In this document: positions 30,617-41,208 of the stretch, in pieces
Numbering within the stretch: position 1 is the stretch's first letter
Layout of the letters: each line of letters begins with the position of its first letter
NCBI GenBank assembly: GCA_944391495.1
Contig: CALXTU010000002.1
Coordinates: forward strand, 62,001 to 126,000
Direction of reading: 5' to 3'
Source of the DNA: an uncultured Alphaproteobacteria bacterium
Lineage (GTDB): Bacteria > Pseudomonadota > Alphaproteobacteria > RF32 > CAG-239
Length of the DNA: 64,000 bases
The notes under the pieces: generated by a model
Database searches by the model: none
What the model saw: the letters and a program-made list of their open reading frames with translations, nothing else
What the model was told of the DNA's origin: nothing
Program-made: the position numbers and the translations under genes

Positions 30617-32566
30617 TTATTTATTCCATAACCGGTAGCCGATTGTGTCGCGAACCGTTTCGGCCGAGAAGCTGCCGTCCGGATTTTTATAAAGATTAAC
30701 ACCCTGCGTCCGATCCATATCGTAACTGACGCCGGCAACCGTCGCTTTGCGGCCTTCAATCTTTAATTCGGGGTGTGCTTTAAGCGTGGTTTTGGTTTCG
30801 GCAAACGGATATTTGCTCTGCCAGACGTTTTTGACAAACCTTCCGCCGCGGGACGAAACAAGCTCCAGCCGGCCGTCCGCATTTTTAAAAGCAACCGTTT
30901 TAAGATCCGCGCTTATCATGATATCCGGCACCCGCACCGTCAAAAGACTTAAGACGCCGACAATAATTCCCAGCCAGCCCCAGCGGCGCCATCCGGCCTG
31001 CCAGAGCATCAGCCACAGTCCGCCGGCGACAATCATCATTAATCCCCAATGCGGCAGCGACGGCACCTGATATCCGGCATAAGGCAAAGATGCTACCCAG
31101 GCCGTAATCTCGTTAACCCAGCTGATGCCTAAGCCGACAATTTTTATAAAAGGTGCATCCAGCCCAAACGGCAGCAACAAAAGTCCCAGCAAGACAAACG
31201 GCATAATCACCAGCCCGATGACCGGACCGGCCAGGAAATTGCCTAGCGTGGTGTAAAGCGCCACCATATTGAAGTGATATACGGCAAACGGCAGTGTCAT
31301 CAGTGAGGCGATGAAATCCGAAACCACCACGCCGATGATATACAGCCAGACGGCACGCAGCCATTTATTCATGCCGTCGACGTGCAAAAATCTGCGTACC
31401 CGGAACTCAACTTTTTCATAAAAAGCTATCAGGCCGAGCACTGCGGCAAAAGACATTTGAAAACTGGCCGAGGTCAAAACCTCAGGAGATATCAGCAAAA
31501 CCAGAAAAGCCGCCAGGGCAATCGTCTGCATGGAAATGGCGCGGCGGTCGGTCAGCACACCCAAAAGGACGACAAACGTCATGATAAAAGCCCTTTGCGC
31601 CGGAATCTCCATTCCCGAAATCAGCAAATAAATCAGACTGACAACTATTGCCAATACCGCGGCAATCTTTTTGGTATTCAGCCGTAGTGCGACGGGCGGG
31701 AACATGGCCAAAACAAACCGTACCAGAAAGAACATCAGTCCGGCCAGCATACTCATATGCAAACCCGAAATCGACAAGAAATGCGCCAGACCGGAATCGC
31801 GATACTGTTCATTAAGGCGGCGGCCGATTAATCCTCTTTCGCCGGCAATAACCGCGACGGCAATCGCCGCTTCGTCCGGCGCCAGAAGAGAGTTTATCCG
31901 GTTGACAATCTTCTGCCTGACATCGGCAACAAACGATGCAAAACCGCGTTCTCTTTCCCCGTGCGGGCAGTCAATCTTAAACCAGCGGCTTTCGGCAAAT
32001 CCCGAACCTTTAAGGCCGGCAAAATAACTCTTGCGGTCAAACTGATAACCGCCCGGAACCACCGCTTTGGCCAGCGGCATAATCCGGCCGATCATCTCAA
32101 CGCATTCGCCGACTTTTGCTTCGCCTTTTTTGGAACGCTGCACGATGCGGTATTTGCCGGTATAGCGGCGGCCGTCAAAATCTTCCAGATTTTGCAGCGT
32201 AAAACGGCGGCGTCCCTGATAATTGCTGTCGATTGCGGCTATTTCGCCCCGGAAATAAAAAGTATGATCCGGCAGATTTTCCGGCTCGGCATAAAGATAA
32301 ATGCTTTTAACCTGAATCAATGTAAATCCGGCCAGAACAACGGCAAGGGCCGCCAGAATTTTTAACGAGGTCAGATGCCGGCGCAGCATGACCGCCAAAA
32401 CAATCAGTCCTTCAATGAGCCCCAAGGTCAGCCATTTTGATGGCTCCTGCGGCAGCGCAAAATACAGGGCTATGCCCAGAGCCAGCAAGGCAGGATACCA
32501 TAAAATGACGCGTGATTTATCCTGTTGAAAATTACTCTTCAGATACTCCGCCAAAGGCCCTAACAT
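30617..32566 (-). CDS. comEC: ComEC/Rec2-family DNA uptake channel, without a beta-lactamase-like domain
   Basis: 649 residues. An N-terminal DUF4131/OB-like region (FYFRGEIAAIDSNYQGRRRFTLQ) is followed by the polytopic Competence domain with its signature LAHFLSISGLHMSMLAG and ISGMEIPAQRAFIMTFVVLL. The C-terminal metallo-beta-lactamase domain found in many ComEC proteins is absent; only a short soluble tail follows. It would move single-stranded DNA across the inner membrane. Its start overlaps the lpxB stop by seven bases, so it is the tail of the lipid A operon. Confidence 0.93.
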   Translation of the reverse strand: MLGPLAEYLKSNFQQDKSRVILWYPALLALGIALYFALPQEPSKWLTLGLIEGLIVLAVMLRRHLTSLKILAALAVVLAGFTLIQVKSIYLYAEPENLPDHTFYFRGEIAAIDSNYQGRRRFTLQNLEDFDGRRYTGKYRIVQRSKKGEAKVGECVEMIGRIMPLAKAVVPGGYQFDRKSYFAGLKGSGFAESRWFKIDCPHGERERGFASFVADVRQKIVNRINSLLAPDEAAIAVAVIAGERGLIGRRLNEQYRDSGLAHFLSISGLHMSMLAGLMFFLVRFVLAMFPPVALRLNTKKIAAVLAIVVSLIYLLISGMEIPAQRAFIMTFVVLLGVLTDRRAISMQTIALAAFLVLLISPEVLTSASFQMSFAAVLGLIAFYEKVEFRVRRFLHVDGMNKWLRAVWLYIIGVVVSDFIASLMTLPFAVYHFNMVALYTTLGNFLAGPVIGLVIMPFVLLGLLLLPFGLDAPFIKIVGLGISWVNEITAWVASLPYAGYQVPSLPHWGLMMIVAGGLWLMLWQAGWRRWGWLGIIVGVLSLLTVRVPDIMISADLKTVAFKNADGRLELVSSRGGRFVKNVWQSKYPFAETKTTLKAHPELKIEGRKATVAGVSYDMDRTQGVNLYKNPDGSFSAETVRDTIGYRLWNK

Positions 32567-33726
32567 CCGGCAAGCCTCAAGATCTCATCAGCGGCATTAA
32601 GGCTCGGGGTTTGTTCACCGCTGCTCAAAAGCTGTTTGACCTCGGCAAAACCCTCCATCTGTCGCTCATAGGCGCGGCCGTTTTTCAAAAGCTCCAAAAT
32701 CTCGCGGACAATATTTTGCGGTGTGCATTTTTCCTGCAGCAGCTCGGGTACTACACCCCGGTTTAACATCAGATTGGTCAGATTGACATATTTGATTTTG
32801 ACCAGATGTTTGGCCAGCAGATAAGTCAACGGCGCAACCTTGTAGGCTATGATATGCGGAATATGACAAATCGCCAGCTCCAGAGCCACCGTTCCCGAAG
32901 CCGCGATTGCGGCACTGGAGGCCTGAAAAGCCCCGTAACGGTCGGCTTCCGTTTCCAGAACGGTCAGCGGCAGGTCGCAGTCTTTGAGCATTTGTCTGAC
33001 ACGGGCGGCAACCGTTTTGACCGTCGGTAATACAAAATACATATCGGGATTAAGTTCATGCAACATCCGCGCCGCCCGTAAAAAATCCGGTAGCAGACGA
33101 CAAACCTCGGTATGACGCGAGCCGGGAAGAATCGAAATAATCTGCTGATCATCGGCAATGGAAAATTTTTGCCGGAACGCGCGGCCGTCGGCCTGCAGAG
33201 CGGCGCTTTCGATAACCGGATGGCCGACGAACACCGTCTTTAGGTGATGTTTGGTGAAATAAGCCGGCTCATTCGGCAAAAGCGTCAGCAACTCATCAAC
33301 ATATTTGTACATGGTTCTGGCACGGCGTTTTTTCCATGCCCAGACCTGCGGCGCAACATAGTGCAGTTGTTTGATGCCGGTATTTAAACGGCGCAGTGCT
33401 TTATGCACCCGGGAGCAAAAACTCCAGCTGTCGATGGTTACCACAATGTCCGGGCGTTTTTTCATGATATCGGCAACCGTTTCTTTAATCCGCCGCAAAA
33501 CCCGCGGAATGCTCGGAATAACCTCAACCAGCCCCATAACCGCCAGCTCCGAGATATCAAACAACGGCCGCAGCCCTTCTGCTTCCATCGTATCACCGCC
33601 GAGGCCGTAAAATTCCACATTGCCGCCGGTTTTCTGCCTTATGGCACGCATCAGCCGCGACCCCAGCAAATCGCCGCTGGCCTCACCGGCAATCAGGTAA
33701 ACTTTAAGCTTGTTTGATGTAGTCAT
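32560..33726 (-). CDS. lpxB: Lipid-A-disaccharide synthase
   Basis: 388 residues of GT19: KVYLIAGEASGDLLGSRLM at the N-terminus, HYVAPQVWAWKKRRA, ILPGSRHTEV and SGTVALELAI (donor-binding) are all family hallmarks. It condenses UDP-2,3-diacylglucosamine with lipid X at the inner membrane. GGAG lies nine bases before the ATG, inside the 3' end of lpxI (23-base overlap). Standard length and context. Confidence 0.97.
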   Translation of the reverse strand: MTTSNKLKVYLIAGEASGDLLGSRLMRAIRQKTGGNVEFYGLGGDTMEAEGLRPLFDISELAVMGLVEVIPSIPRVLRRIKETVADIMKKRPDIVVTIDSWSFCSRVHKALRRLNTGIKQLHYVAPQVWAWKKRRARTMYKYVDELLTLLPNEPAYFTKHHLKTVFVGHPVIESAALQADGRAFRQKFSIADDQQIISILPGSRHTEVCRLLPDFLRAARMLHELNPDMYFVLPTVKTVAARVRQMLKDCDLPLTVLETEADRYGAFQASSAAIAASGTVALELAICHIPHIIAYKVAPLTYLLAKHLVKIKYVNLTNLMLNRGVVPELLQEKCTPQNIVREILELLKNGRAYERQMEGFAEVKQLLSSGEQTPSLNAADEILRLAGC

Positions 33727-34558
33727 CAGGATTTACTCCGATAATAAACATACCGTATTTATCCGCCAGCGCCACGGTTTCTTCCTCATCAACCATCAGA
33801 CCGTTGCCGGCGTGAATGACCAGGCCCTCCAGTCCGCTTTCGTGTGCCCTTTCGACCGAACGCGGGCCGATGGTCGGCAAATCAATGCGCATATCCTGCT
33901 GCGGCTTGCGCAGTTTAACCAAAACACCGCCGCCGCCTTTGCGCCGGTAGTCCCGGCAGCGGCGCAGCAGCTCGTCCGTACCTTCAATTCCTTCTACCCC
34001 CAAAACCAGTCCCTGCTGAACAACCACCGCCTGACCGATGTCAAGCCTGCCGAGAGCCAAAGCCGCCTCAACGCCGCGGCGGATATCTTCCTTATCACGT
34101 TTGGAGGGTTTGTGCCGGGTTAAAATTCCCTCTTTAACCAATAAATCGGGCATAACTTCGTGAATGCCCTTAACCTGCATTCCGTCGCCCTCAATCTCTT
34201 TAACCAGGGCGCGCAAAATTCCGTCATCACCCAGAGCCTTGGCACCTATTCTGGCAAAAAACGCCGTGGTACGCAAATCCGGCACCAGGTCGAAAAAGCT
34301 CGGCCGGCGGATTGTCCCGATCATAACCACATCGCGCACCTGTTGTTCGGCAAAATATTTGAATCCGCTGCCGGCCTGACCGATGCGAATCCAGCGGAAC
34401 GGAAAACCCGCTTCGGCCGTAAACAGACTTTTGTCGGCATTACCCTCTATTGCCAGAGCAACAAAATCTCTGCCCTGTGCCTGACACTGCCTGATTAACA
34501 TTCCGGGAATTGAGCCGCCGCCGGCGACTATGCCGAGTTTGCGGTGCGTTTCTGCCAT
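33704..34558 (-). CDS. lpxI: UDP-2,3-diacylglucosamine pyrophosphatase LpxI
   Basis: 284 residues from MAETHRKLGIVAGGGSIPGMLI. LpxI replaces LpxH in most alphaproteobacteria and yields lipid X. Family features include the Gly-rich N-terminus, GTIRRPSFFDLVPD and the C-terminal DLPTIGPRSVERAHESGLEGLVIHAG. The frame is open for 33 more codons, but that extension (KKQCRRCPNIKFCF) looks non-native and no site has a strong ribosome-binding sequence. It lies between lpxA and lpxB, as is typical. Confidence 0.95.
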   Translation of the reverse strand: MAETHRKLGIVAGGGSIPGMLIRQCQAQGRDFVALAIEGNADKSLFTAEAGFPFRWIRIGQAGSGFKYFAEQQVRDVVMIGTIRRPSFFDLVPDLRTTAFFARIGAKALGDDGILRALVKEIEGDGMQVKGIHEVMPDLLVKEGILTRHKPSKRDKEDIRRGVEAALALGRLDIGQAVVVQQGLVLGVEGIEGTDELLRRCRDYRRKGGGGVLVKLRKPQQDMRIDLPTIGPRSVERAHESGLEGLVIHAGNGLMVDEEETVALADKYGMFIIGVNPDDYIKQA

Positions 34559-34783
34559 ATTTTTAACTTTCATCAATAAAAAACAAAACTTGATATTCGG
34601 GCATCTCCGGCATTGTTTTTTGAAACCAGCGGCCTTTTTATCTGCCCCGAGAGGCAAACCCGGCGACCGTTTTCCATCCTGCCAAAGATATCCTATATCA
34701 AGCTTTGTAAAAATTGATTTAACATTTGCTAAATCAATCGTACGGCCGGAACTGAGGACCTTTCCCGAGACCGGCCGAAAAAC

Positions 34784-35584
34784 TTATTCCGCAGCCGTCA
34801 TTACCTTACGGCGGCCGGCCAGACCGTCGCTGATGAAGCGCAGCTGTTCCATTACCAACGCGTTGTCTTTGTATTTTTCTTTGGCTTTTTCAACCCTGAT
34901 TTCAAAGGTGTCTTCTTTGCCTTTAAAGACATACATAAATGCGTGGGTGACTGATTTGATTGTTTTTTCATCCATACCGGCACGCTGCATACCTACACGG
35001 TTTAAGCCGCGCAGTTTGCCGCGGTCGCCGGTGACAATGCCGAAAGGAATAACATCACGATCAACGCCGGACAAGCCGCCGACCATTGCCTTACGGCCGA
35101 TACGGCAAAACTGGTGAACCGCCGCATTGCCGCCCAGAATAACCCCGTCTTCCAAATGGACATGACCGCCGATAACCGCGTTGTTGGTCATGATAACATT
35201 ATTGCCGACAACACAGTCATGGGCAATGTGCGAATTGACCATCAGCATACAATTATCACCGACAATCGTCGTCTGATGTTCTTTCGGCGTGCCGCGGTGA
35301 ATGGTGACATTTTCGCGGATAACGTTGTTTTTACCGATAATGACTTTGGCGCCGGGAACAAATTCGTTGCCATGATCCTGCGGACCGGTACCCAGACAGG
35401 CGCCGGGGAATACAACCGTGCCGTCGCCGATGGTGGTGTCACCGTACACGGTAACCCGGCCGAGCAGTTTTACGTTTTCACCGATTTTAGCTTGTGCGCT
35501 GATCCAGCAGAAAGGGCCTATTTCGGCGGTGTCGGCAATTTTTGCCCCCTCTTCGACAACCGCCGTTGGATGAATTTTTGACAT
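34784..35584 (-). CDS. lpxA: Acyl-ACP–UDP-N-acetylglucosamine O-acyltransferase
   Basis: 266 residues forming a left-handed beta-helix of hexapeptide repeats (IADTAEIGPFCWI..., VKLLGRVTVYGDTTIGDGTVVFPGA). The catalytic histidine is in MVNSHIAHDCVVG, and the C-terminal helical domain is complete (IKSVTHAFMYVFKGK). It starts lipid A synthesis. The usual upstream partner fabZ is not present; the 1.15 kb between lpxD and lpxA contains repeats and a gene remnant instead. The 225 bp to lpxI hold no gene. Confidence 0.97.
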   Translation of the reverse strand: MSKIHPTAVVEEGAKIADTAEIGPFCWISAQAKIGENVKLLGRVTVYGDTTIGDGTVVFPGACLGTGPQDHGNEFVPGAKVIIGKNNVIRENVTIHRGTPKEHQTTIVGDNCMLMVNSHIAHDCVVGNNVIMTNNAVIGGHVHLEDGVILGGNAAVHQFCRIGRKAMVGGLSGVDRDVIPFGIVTGDRGKLRGLNRVGMQRAGMDEKTIKSVTHAFMYVFKGKEDTFEIRVEKAKEKYKDNALVMEQLRFISDGLAGRRKVMTAAE

Positions 35585-35730
35585 TCTTTTTAACGTCCTT
35601 ATACTTTATTTACTGCTTGTAATCTAGCTGATATCCCCCGCAATGGCAAAACACAAAAGTTTTCTGATTGTTACATAAGCAACGGCACAGGTATTTTCTT
35701 CGGTTACGGCAGGAACAATGACAATACCTT

Positions 35731-35793
35731 GTCATATTGAGCGGGAGCGAAACATCTGAGAGATTCTTCGGGACTTACGTCCCTCAGAATGAC
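35731..35793. repeat. Palindromic interspersed repeat, unit A
   Basis: The unit begins GTCATATTGAG and ends CTCAGAATGAC, near-inverted ends, and contains GAAACATCTGAGAGATTCTTCG and a short hairpin GGGACTTACGTCCC. A second unit lies 13 bp further on. The layout is like REP/MITE-type non-coding elements. Confidence 0.75.
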
Positions 35794-35806
35794 CGTGCTT
35801 TTTACG

Positions 35807-35868
35807 GTCATGTTGAGGAGCAAGGCGACGAAACATCTCATAGATTCTTCGCTAGCGCTCAGAATGAC
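35807..35868. repeat. Palindromic interspersed repeat, unit B
   Basis: It begins GTCATGTTGAG and ends CTCAGAATGAC, with GAAACATCTCATAGATTCTTCG inside: the same family as unit A with a different middle. A short tail copy (CTCAGAATGACAGAAAAAG) follows immediately. Confidence 0.75.
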
Positions 35869-36017
35869 AGAAAAAAGAATGCTCAGAATGACAGAAAAAG
35901 AAAACTGTCATGCCTCCGAATGAAATGAGGATCTGGTATCTTCAAATTTTATAACAATAAGGAAGATTGCTTATCCTCGGCCTGTGAGGCCTCGGAGCGA
36001 TGACTGTTTCAGGACAT

Positions 36018-36065
36018 GTCATTCTGAGGCGTGAAACGACGAAGAATCTATCCCTTCATGTTGAG
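36018..36065. repeat. Palindromic interspersed repeat, partial unit
   Basis: GTCATTCTGAG...GACGAAGAATCT...TTCATGTTGAG is a third, rearranged member of the same family, in the other orientation. It lies just before the truncated DUF1566-like gene. The stretch 35869–36017 shows no coding potential beyond further scraps. Confidence 0.55.
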
Positions 36066-36096
36066 AAACAGTGCTTATTTTGATAAAGATTTGTAA

Positions 36097-36723
36097 AGCA
36101 GAGCAACGCTCAAATGTCCGTCTGACCATGCAAAAGTTTTTTGTATTGCCGACAGTTCAACTGAATGTCAAATCGGCTCGGTTTTATATAATGACCTCAA
36201 GTGTTATGACGAAGCACCGTCCGGTAAAACTGCCATCGGTATCGTTTTTGATACCAGCAAGCGCCTGGCCATCAGTTTGGATTCCGGAAAGAATAGCATC
36301 TCTTGGGGCAGTAGTGCTGATATTTCCGGATTAGATAACTGTACCGGATCAAATTATACTTCTTGCGGCACTGATGGCCAGAGTAACACCCAGAAAATTA
36401 TTGCCGTTCAGGGAGAATCCGCCAGTCTGGCAACCGTTTCATGCTATACGAGTACTTACGGTAGCTTGCCCAAAGGCAGCTGGTTCTTGCCGAGCGCCAG
36501 TGAATTGAAAACACTGCATAACAACAGAACGCAAATTAATACCGGTATAACCGCAGCCGGGTTTAGTTCTACCATTCCGACCGCCTCAATCTATTATTGG
36601 TCTTCCACCGAGCACAGCAGTGACATTGCCTTATATATGTATCTGGGTTCTGGCTATATGGGCAACCTCGGTAAGTCTAGCTCCGGTAGTAACCATTACG
36701 CCAGGTGTGCCGTGGCTTATTAA
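36097..36723 (+). pseudogene. Truncated DUF1566-like / pilin-tail-like gene, 5' end missing
   Basis: The plus-strand frame is open from the TAA at 36094 to the TAA at 36721–36723 (208 codons) with no ATG near its start. It reads ...VFCIADSSTECQIGSVLYNDLKCYDEAP...IGIVFDTSKRLAISLDSG..., then GSWFLPSASELKTLHNNRTQINTGI, YYWSSTEHSSD and ends NHYARCAVAY. The LPSASEL...YYWSST layout is that of DUF1566/FISUMP-type domains, seen at the C-terminus of secreted or pilin-like proteins and of some retroelement-diversified proteins. The first in-frame start is TTG at 36277, which would cut the domain. It is opposite in strand to the lipid genes and sits in the fabZ position. It is probably an inserted, truncated gene. 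Confidence 0.6.
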
Positions 36724-36741
36724 AGGCGCACCGTCGGAAAA

Positions 36742-37755
36742 TTATTTTTTCCATAATTTCTGGATACAGGCGGTTTGTTTCATGAAATCTTTGAAACCGA
36801 TGGCAGGAATTCCCATTACCGCCTGACCGGCTTCAATATCACGCATAATGCCCGATTTGGCACCGACCTGAGCACCGCTGCCGACTTTAATATGGTCGGC
36901 AAATCCGGCCTGACCGCCGCAAACGACATAATCGCCGAAAGTGCAGCTGCCGGCAACGCCGACCTGCGAAACCAAAACACAGCCGCGACCGAGTTTATCA
37001 TTATGGGCAATCTGAACCAGATTATCAATCCGGCAGCCGTCGCCGATAACCGTGTCATCCAGAGCGCCGCGGTCAATACAGGTATTGGCGCAGATTTCAA
37101 CGTCATTGCCGATAATAACCCGTCCCAGCTGCGGAATCCGCTTATGCACACCCTGCACGGTCTGAAAACCAAAACCGTCCCAGCCGATGCGGGCACCGCC
37201 GTAAATATAAACATTGTTGCCGATAAGTGCGTGCATGATATTGGCATGACTGCCGACGCGGCAATTATTGCCCAGTCTGCAACCTTCGGCAATAACACAC
37301 CCCGGTTCCAGACGGCAGTTGTCGCCGATTTCGACATTTTCGCCGATCACGACATAATCGCCGATATAGCAGTTCCGGCCGATTTTGGCCGACCGGGCTA
37401 TAACCGCCGTCGGACAAATCTGCGGTTCCGGCAGAATTTCCGTATACATGGCATAATTCAGTTTTACGAAGGCATCATGCGGATCGTCGCTCAGCAATAC
37501 AATGACACCGGAAGGAATCAGCGGCGCAAAATCTTTGGTGGTGACACAAGCCGTTGTTTTAATCGCCGCGGCATCAGCTTTGCGCTTTTTATCAAAGAAA
37601 AATGAAATTTCTCCCTCGCCGCCGTTGTCTATGGTTGCCATATCGTTAATCATAACGCCGGCTTTTGCCTCATCGCACAGAACGGCGCCGCAGATTTCGG
37701 CAATCCGTTGCAGCGAAAAAGGTCCGTTGTTGCGGTAAAAACGTGTGTCAACCAT
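36742..37755 (-). CDS. lpxD: UDP-3-O-(3-hydroxyacyl)glucosamine N-acyltransferase
   Basis: 337 residues: an N-terminal uridine-binding domain ([12 protein letters not shown]...SFFFDKKR), then hexapeptide beta-helix repeats with the catalytic His in [28 protein letters not shown], and a short C-terminal helix. It performs the third step of lipid A synthesis. AGGAG lies six bases before the start. It follows bamA closely (23 bp). Confidence 0.97.
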   Translation of the reverse strand: MVDTRFYRNNGPFSLQRIAEICGAVLCDEAKAGVMINDMATIDNGGEGEISFFFDKKRKADAAAIKTTACVTTKDFAPLIPSGVIVLLSDDPHDAFVKLNYAMYTEILPEPQICPTAVIARSAKIGRNCYIGDYVVIGENVEIGDNCRLEPGCVIAEGCRLGNNCRVGSHANIMHALIGNNVYIYGGARIGWDGFGFQTVQGVHKRIPQLGRVIIGNDVEICANTCIDRGALDDTVIGDGCRIDNLVQIAHNDKLGRGCVLVSQVGVAGSCTFGDYVVCGGQAGFADHIKVGSGAQVGAKSGIMRDIEAGQAVMGIPAIGFKDFMKQTACIQKLWKK

Positions 37756-37778
37756 GGTTATTCTCCTTATCTTTTCGA

Positions 37779-40037
37779 TTATAAACGGCTGCCGAAGTTC
37801 AGACGGAAGACCTCGGTTTCGTCGTAGTCTTCTTTGACAATCGGGAAGCCGAAGTCAATGTCAATCTGCCCCATCGGCGACAACCACTGGAAGCCGAAAC
37901 CGACGGCAACACGCGGCGTGTCATCATAATTGATATCATTTTCATTGAAGTTATCCGGTTTGCCAACCATACCGACATCGGTAAAGACGTGTGCGGAAAT
38001 ACCCAGCTCATCCAAACCGATCGGGAAGCCGAATTCGGCACCGGTATAGACCATCCAGTTGCCGCCCAGGGCATCATCGGTATATTTATCACGGGCACCG
38101 ATACCGCCGACCTCAAAACCGCGCATCGTATAGCCGCCAAGGAAATAACGGTTGGTCAGACGGACGTCTTCACCGCCGTAGCCCTGGATACTGCCGGCAT
38201 TGGCAAACAGTTTGATGGTGTAGTAATCGGCAAGCGTATGATACCAATAAGCCTTGCCGTCGAATTTGACGTATTTTTCATCGCCGCCGAGACCGGCCAC
38301 ATCGGTTCCGGCCGACAAGAAATATCCTTCTCTGGTATATAAAGCGCTGTCACGTTTGTCATAAACAAAAGTGGTGCCGATTGAGGAGTTGGAATATTTG
38401 CCTTTTTCATCTTTAATATATTGAGAAGCATAATCTCCGACATCGGTAATTTCGTCCTGCTTTAAGGTATAGCGAAGCTGCTGTGAGAAATCATCGGTGT
38501 AGTTCCACCCGGCACGAAGTCTGCCGCCGGTTACCTGGCTGTCATAAGAACTCTCGTCCTGATAATCCTGCCGCGAGTGGAATAAATCAACGCCGGCACG
38601 CAGCCGCCGATCCAGAAAATACGGCTCGGTGAAGCTGAGGTCAAAGTCCTGAGATCTCTCGGATACGCCGATATCAAAGCCCAGTCTTTGTCCCAGGCCC
38701 TGGAAGTTGTTTTCGGTAATGCCGGTCCTGACCAGAGCACCGTTAACCGTTGAATAACCGATACCGACATTGAAATAACCGGTTGATTTTTCTTTAACGT
38801 CAATATCCAAATCCGCACGGTTTCCGTCTTTGGCATTGGTGTTAATGTCAACTTTTTCAAAATAATCAAGGTTTTCGACATTGCGGCGGGAATCTTTAAT
38901 CTTGGAGGCGTTAAAAGCATCGCCCTCTTCAATTCGCAGTTCGCGGCGGATAACCTTGTCCTGCGTGCGGGAATTGCCGCGGATGTTGATGCGGTCGATA
39001 AAGAAACGGGCGCCTTCTTTGATGCGGAAAGCAACGTCGGCATCACCGGTGGCCGTATCTTTGGTAATGACCGGTTCAACGTCAACAAAAGCAAAGCCTT
39101 TTTTGCCCAGCTCATCGGTTAAAGCCGAAACGGTATCATCAATATCGTCGGAATTATAACGGTCGCCGGTTTCAACCTCGACAAAGCGCATAAGATCTTC
39201 CGCTTTGACGTCCGGAATGTCCGAAACGACTTTGACATCGCGAATGGTATAGCGTTTGCCTTCATCCACAACAAACGTAATCGTGAAAGATTTTTTGTCC
39301 GGGCTGAGTTCGGCCACCGCCGAAACAACGCGAAAATCGGCGTAACCTTTTTTCAGATAAAAACGCCGCAGTAACTCTTTATCATAGTTGGTCTTTTCGG
39401 CATCATAATTTTCGGCTGACGAAAAGATGCGATACCAGCGGCTTTCTTTGCTCATAATCGCTTCCTGCAGCTCGTTGGACGAAAAGTGGGTATTGCCGAT
39501 GAAGTTGATTTTATCAATCGTGGCCAGAGGACCTTCGTCAATATTAAAAATCAAATCAACACGGTTCTGGTCGCGGCGGATAATTTCGGGATTGACAACG
39601 GCGGCATAACGCCCGCTGCGTTTATAAACTTCCAGAATACGACGGACATCATCCTGAACTTTGGCACGGGAATAAGTCGAATGAGGCGACAAACTAATCT
39701 CGCTTGACAGCATATCATCATCAACTTTGTCGTTGCCGTCAAACAAAACCTGAGAGATAATCGGGTTTTCGGAAACATTGATAACCATCGTGCCGCCGTT
39801 GACGTTGATGGCAACGTCTTCAAACATTCCCGTGGCATAAAGCTGTTTCAACGCCTCGTTCAGTTTCTCGTCACTGACATTCTGGCCGGGCTTGATATCA
39901 ACGTAGGATAAAACGGTTTCTTTCTCAACCCGTTCCAACCCGCTGACCTTAATGTCTTTAACATAAGCCGAAGCCGCCAAGGCACTGGTTGAAGCCATTA
40001 ACCCGAAAATAAAAGTTCCCAAACAAATTTTCTTCAT
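37779..40037 (-). CDS. bamA: Outer membrane protein assembly factor BamA
   Basis: 752 residues: a signal peptide ([22 protein letters not shown]), five POTRA domains (about 25–420) and a C-terminal 16-strand barrel with the conserved loop-6 region ([12 protein letters not shown], with [16 protein letters not shown] next) and a terminal Phe-containing strand ([10 protein letters not shown]). It folds and inserts outer-membrane proteins. ATG at 40037 is preferred over the in-frame TTG at 40046 because it gives a clean signal peptide. It is in operon with rseP upstream and lpxD downstream. Confidence 0.97.
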   Translation of the reverse strand: MKKICLGTFIFGLMASTSALAASAYVKDIKVSGLERVEKETVLSYVDIKPGQNVSDEKLNEALKQLYATGMFEDVAINVNGGTMVINVSENPIISQVLFDGNDKVDDDMLSSEISLSPHSTYSRAKVQDDVRRILEVYKRSGRYAAVVNPEIIRRDQNRVDLIFNIDEGPLATIDKINFIGNTHFSSNELQEAIMSKESRWYRIFSSAENYDAEKTNYDKELLRRFYLKKGYADFRVVSAVAELSPDKKSFTITFVVDEGKRYTIRDVKVVSDIPDVKAEDLMRFVEVETGDRYNSDDIDDTVSALTDELGKKGFAFVDVEPVITKDTATGDADVAFRIKEGARFFIDRINIRGNSRTQDKVIRRELRIEEGDAFNASKIKDSRRNVENLDYFEKVDINTNAKDGNRADLDIDVKEKSTGYFNVGIGYSTVNGALVRTGITENNFQGLGQRLGFDIGVSERSQDFDLSFTEPYFLDRRLRAGVDLFHSRQDYQDESSYDSQVTGGRLRAGWNYTDDFSQQLRYTLKQDEITDVGDYASQYIKDEKGKYSNSSIGTTFVYDKRDSALYTREGYFLSAGTDVAGLGGDEKYVKFDGKAYWYHTLADYYTIKLFANAGSIQGYGGEDVRLTNRYFLGGYTMRGFEVGGIGARDKYTDDALGGNWMVYTGAEFGFPIGLDELGISAHVFTDVGMVGKPDNFNENDINYDDTPRVAVGFGFQWLSPMGQIDIDFGFPIVKEDYDETEVFRLNFGSRL

Positions 40038-40071
40038 CTTTATCAATCCCCAAGTTTATCGTATAAAATTT

Positions 40072-41199
40072 TTAAGAAAACCACCGGTTAAACAACCTGG
40101 CAAAATCATTATAAGTTGCAAACAGCATCAGCGCTATCAGCAGCATAAATCCAGCCTTGAACACATATTCCTTAGCGCGCTCGTTAATCTCGCGGCGGAT
40201 AACGATTTCAATCAGATAAATGACGACATGACCGCCATCCAACAAAGGAATGGGAAACAAATTGATTAAGCCGAGATTGATGGACAAAAGCGCCATGAAT
40301 ACGACAAAATCCAGCCATGAACTTGACCGGCTGATATCGCCGCTCATTTCGGCGATGCGCACAATACCGCCCAAATCTTCGGTTCCTCTGGCGCCGCTAA
40401 TCATCTGCCCAACGCCGCGCAGCGTTACCACCGTTATCTGCCAGGTCATGGTGCCGGCTTCTTTAATAGCCTCCGGCAAAGACAGTTCTATCGGATTAAA
40501 TTCAACCGTTGTCAGGGAAGAAACGCCCAGCATCGGTTTTTGTTCCTGGTTCGGCTCAACCGACAGCGGAATGGTTTCAAGTTTTACCGTCAGGCTTATT
40601 TTCCGGCCGTTGCGCATCAATTCCAGATCAACCGTGCCGTCCGTATTCATATCGACTTCCTGGCGGAATTCCTGGAAGGTCTTTACCGTGCGTCCGTCAA
40701 CACTTAAGATCTCATCTTTCGGCTGAATACCGGCCTTTTCCGCAGCGCTTCCCTTAATGACCTCGCCGACGACGGGCGGAAAGTCCATCTTGCCGTAAGC
40801 AAAGAACATGGCGGCAAAGACCAAAACGGCAAACAGATAATTGAAACCGGGACCGCCGATGACAATGGCCAGCTTTTTGAAAGGGTTTTGAAAGGCAAAA
40901 GCATATTTTTTATCCTCCTCGGACAGCTCGTCCGTATCGCTGCCGCCGGAGGCTGCATCGGAATCGCCCAAAAATTTGCAATAACCACCAAGAGGAACAG
41001 CCGAAATTTTCCATAACGTTCCCGAAGAATCACGGCGACCCCAAAGCATTTTGCCAAAGCCGATGGAAAACTCGGCAACCTTGACGCCGCATAACTTGGC
41101 AACGATATAATGGCCGAATTCATGCACGAATACCAGAATGCCCAGAAGGACAACAAACGGTATTACATAGTACGCAGCATTAATAAGCCAATCCATCAA
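40072..41199 (-). CDS. rseP: RseP-type site-2 membrane zinc protease
   Basis: 375 residues: HEFGH zinc motif in the first membrane helix (FVHEFGHYIVAKLCGV), one PDZ domain (VIKGSAAEKAGIQPKDEILSVDGRTV), and the second catalytic motif NLFPIPLLDGGH in the third helix. E. coli RseP has about 450 residues and two PDZ domains; one PDZ is common in alphaproteobacteria. It cleaves anti-sigma factors and remnant signal peptides within the inner membrane. Confidence 0.96.
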   Translation of the reverse strand: MMDWLINAAYYVIPFVVLLGILVFVHEFGHYIVAKLCGVKVAEFSIGFGKMLWGRRDSSGTLWKISAVPLGGYCKFLGDSDAASGGSDTDELSEEDKKYAFAFQNPFKKLAIVIGGPGFNYLFAVLVFAAMFFAYGKMDFPPVVGEVIKGSAAEKAGIQPKDEILSVDGRTVKTFQEFRQEVDMNTDGTVDLELMRNGRKISLTVKLETIPLSVEPNQEQKPMLGVSSLTTVEFNPIELSLPEAIKEAGTMTWQITVVTLRGVGQMISGARGTEDLGGIVRIAEMSGDISRSSSWLDFVVFMALLSINLGLINLFPIPLLDGGHVVIYLIEIVIRREINERAKEYVFKAGFMLLIALMLFATYNDFARLFNRWFS

Positions 41200-41208
41200 A
41201 CACTCCTT

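Noticed and set aside
34743..34777. CGGCCGG...CCGGCCG inverted repeat between lpxI and lpxA as a terminator
   Set aside because: No T tract follows on either strand in the right position. It may be chance or an RNA structure.
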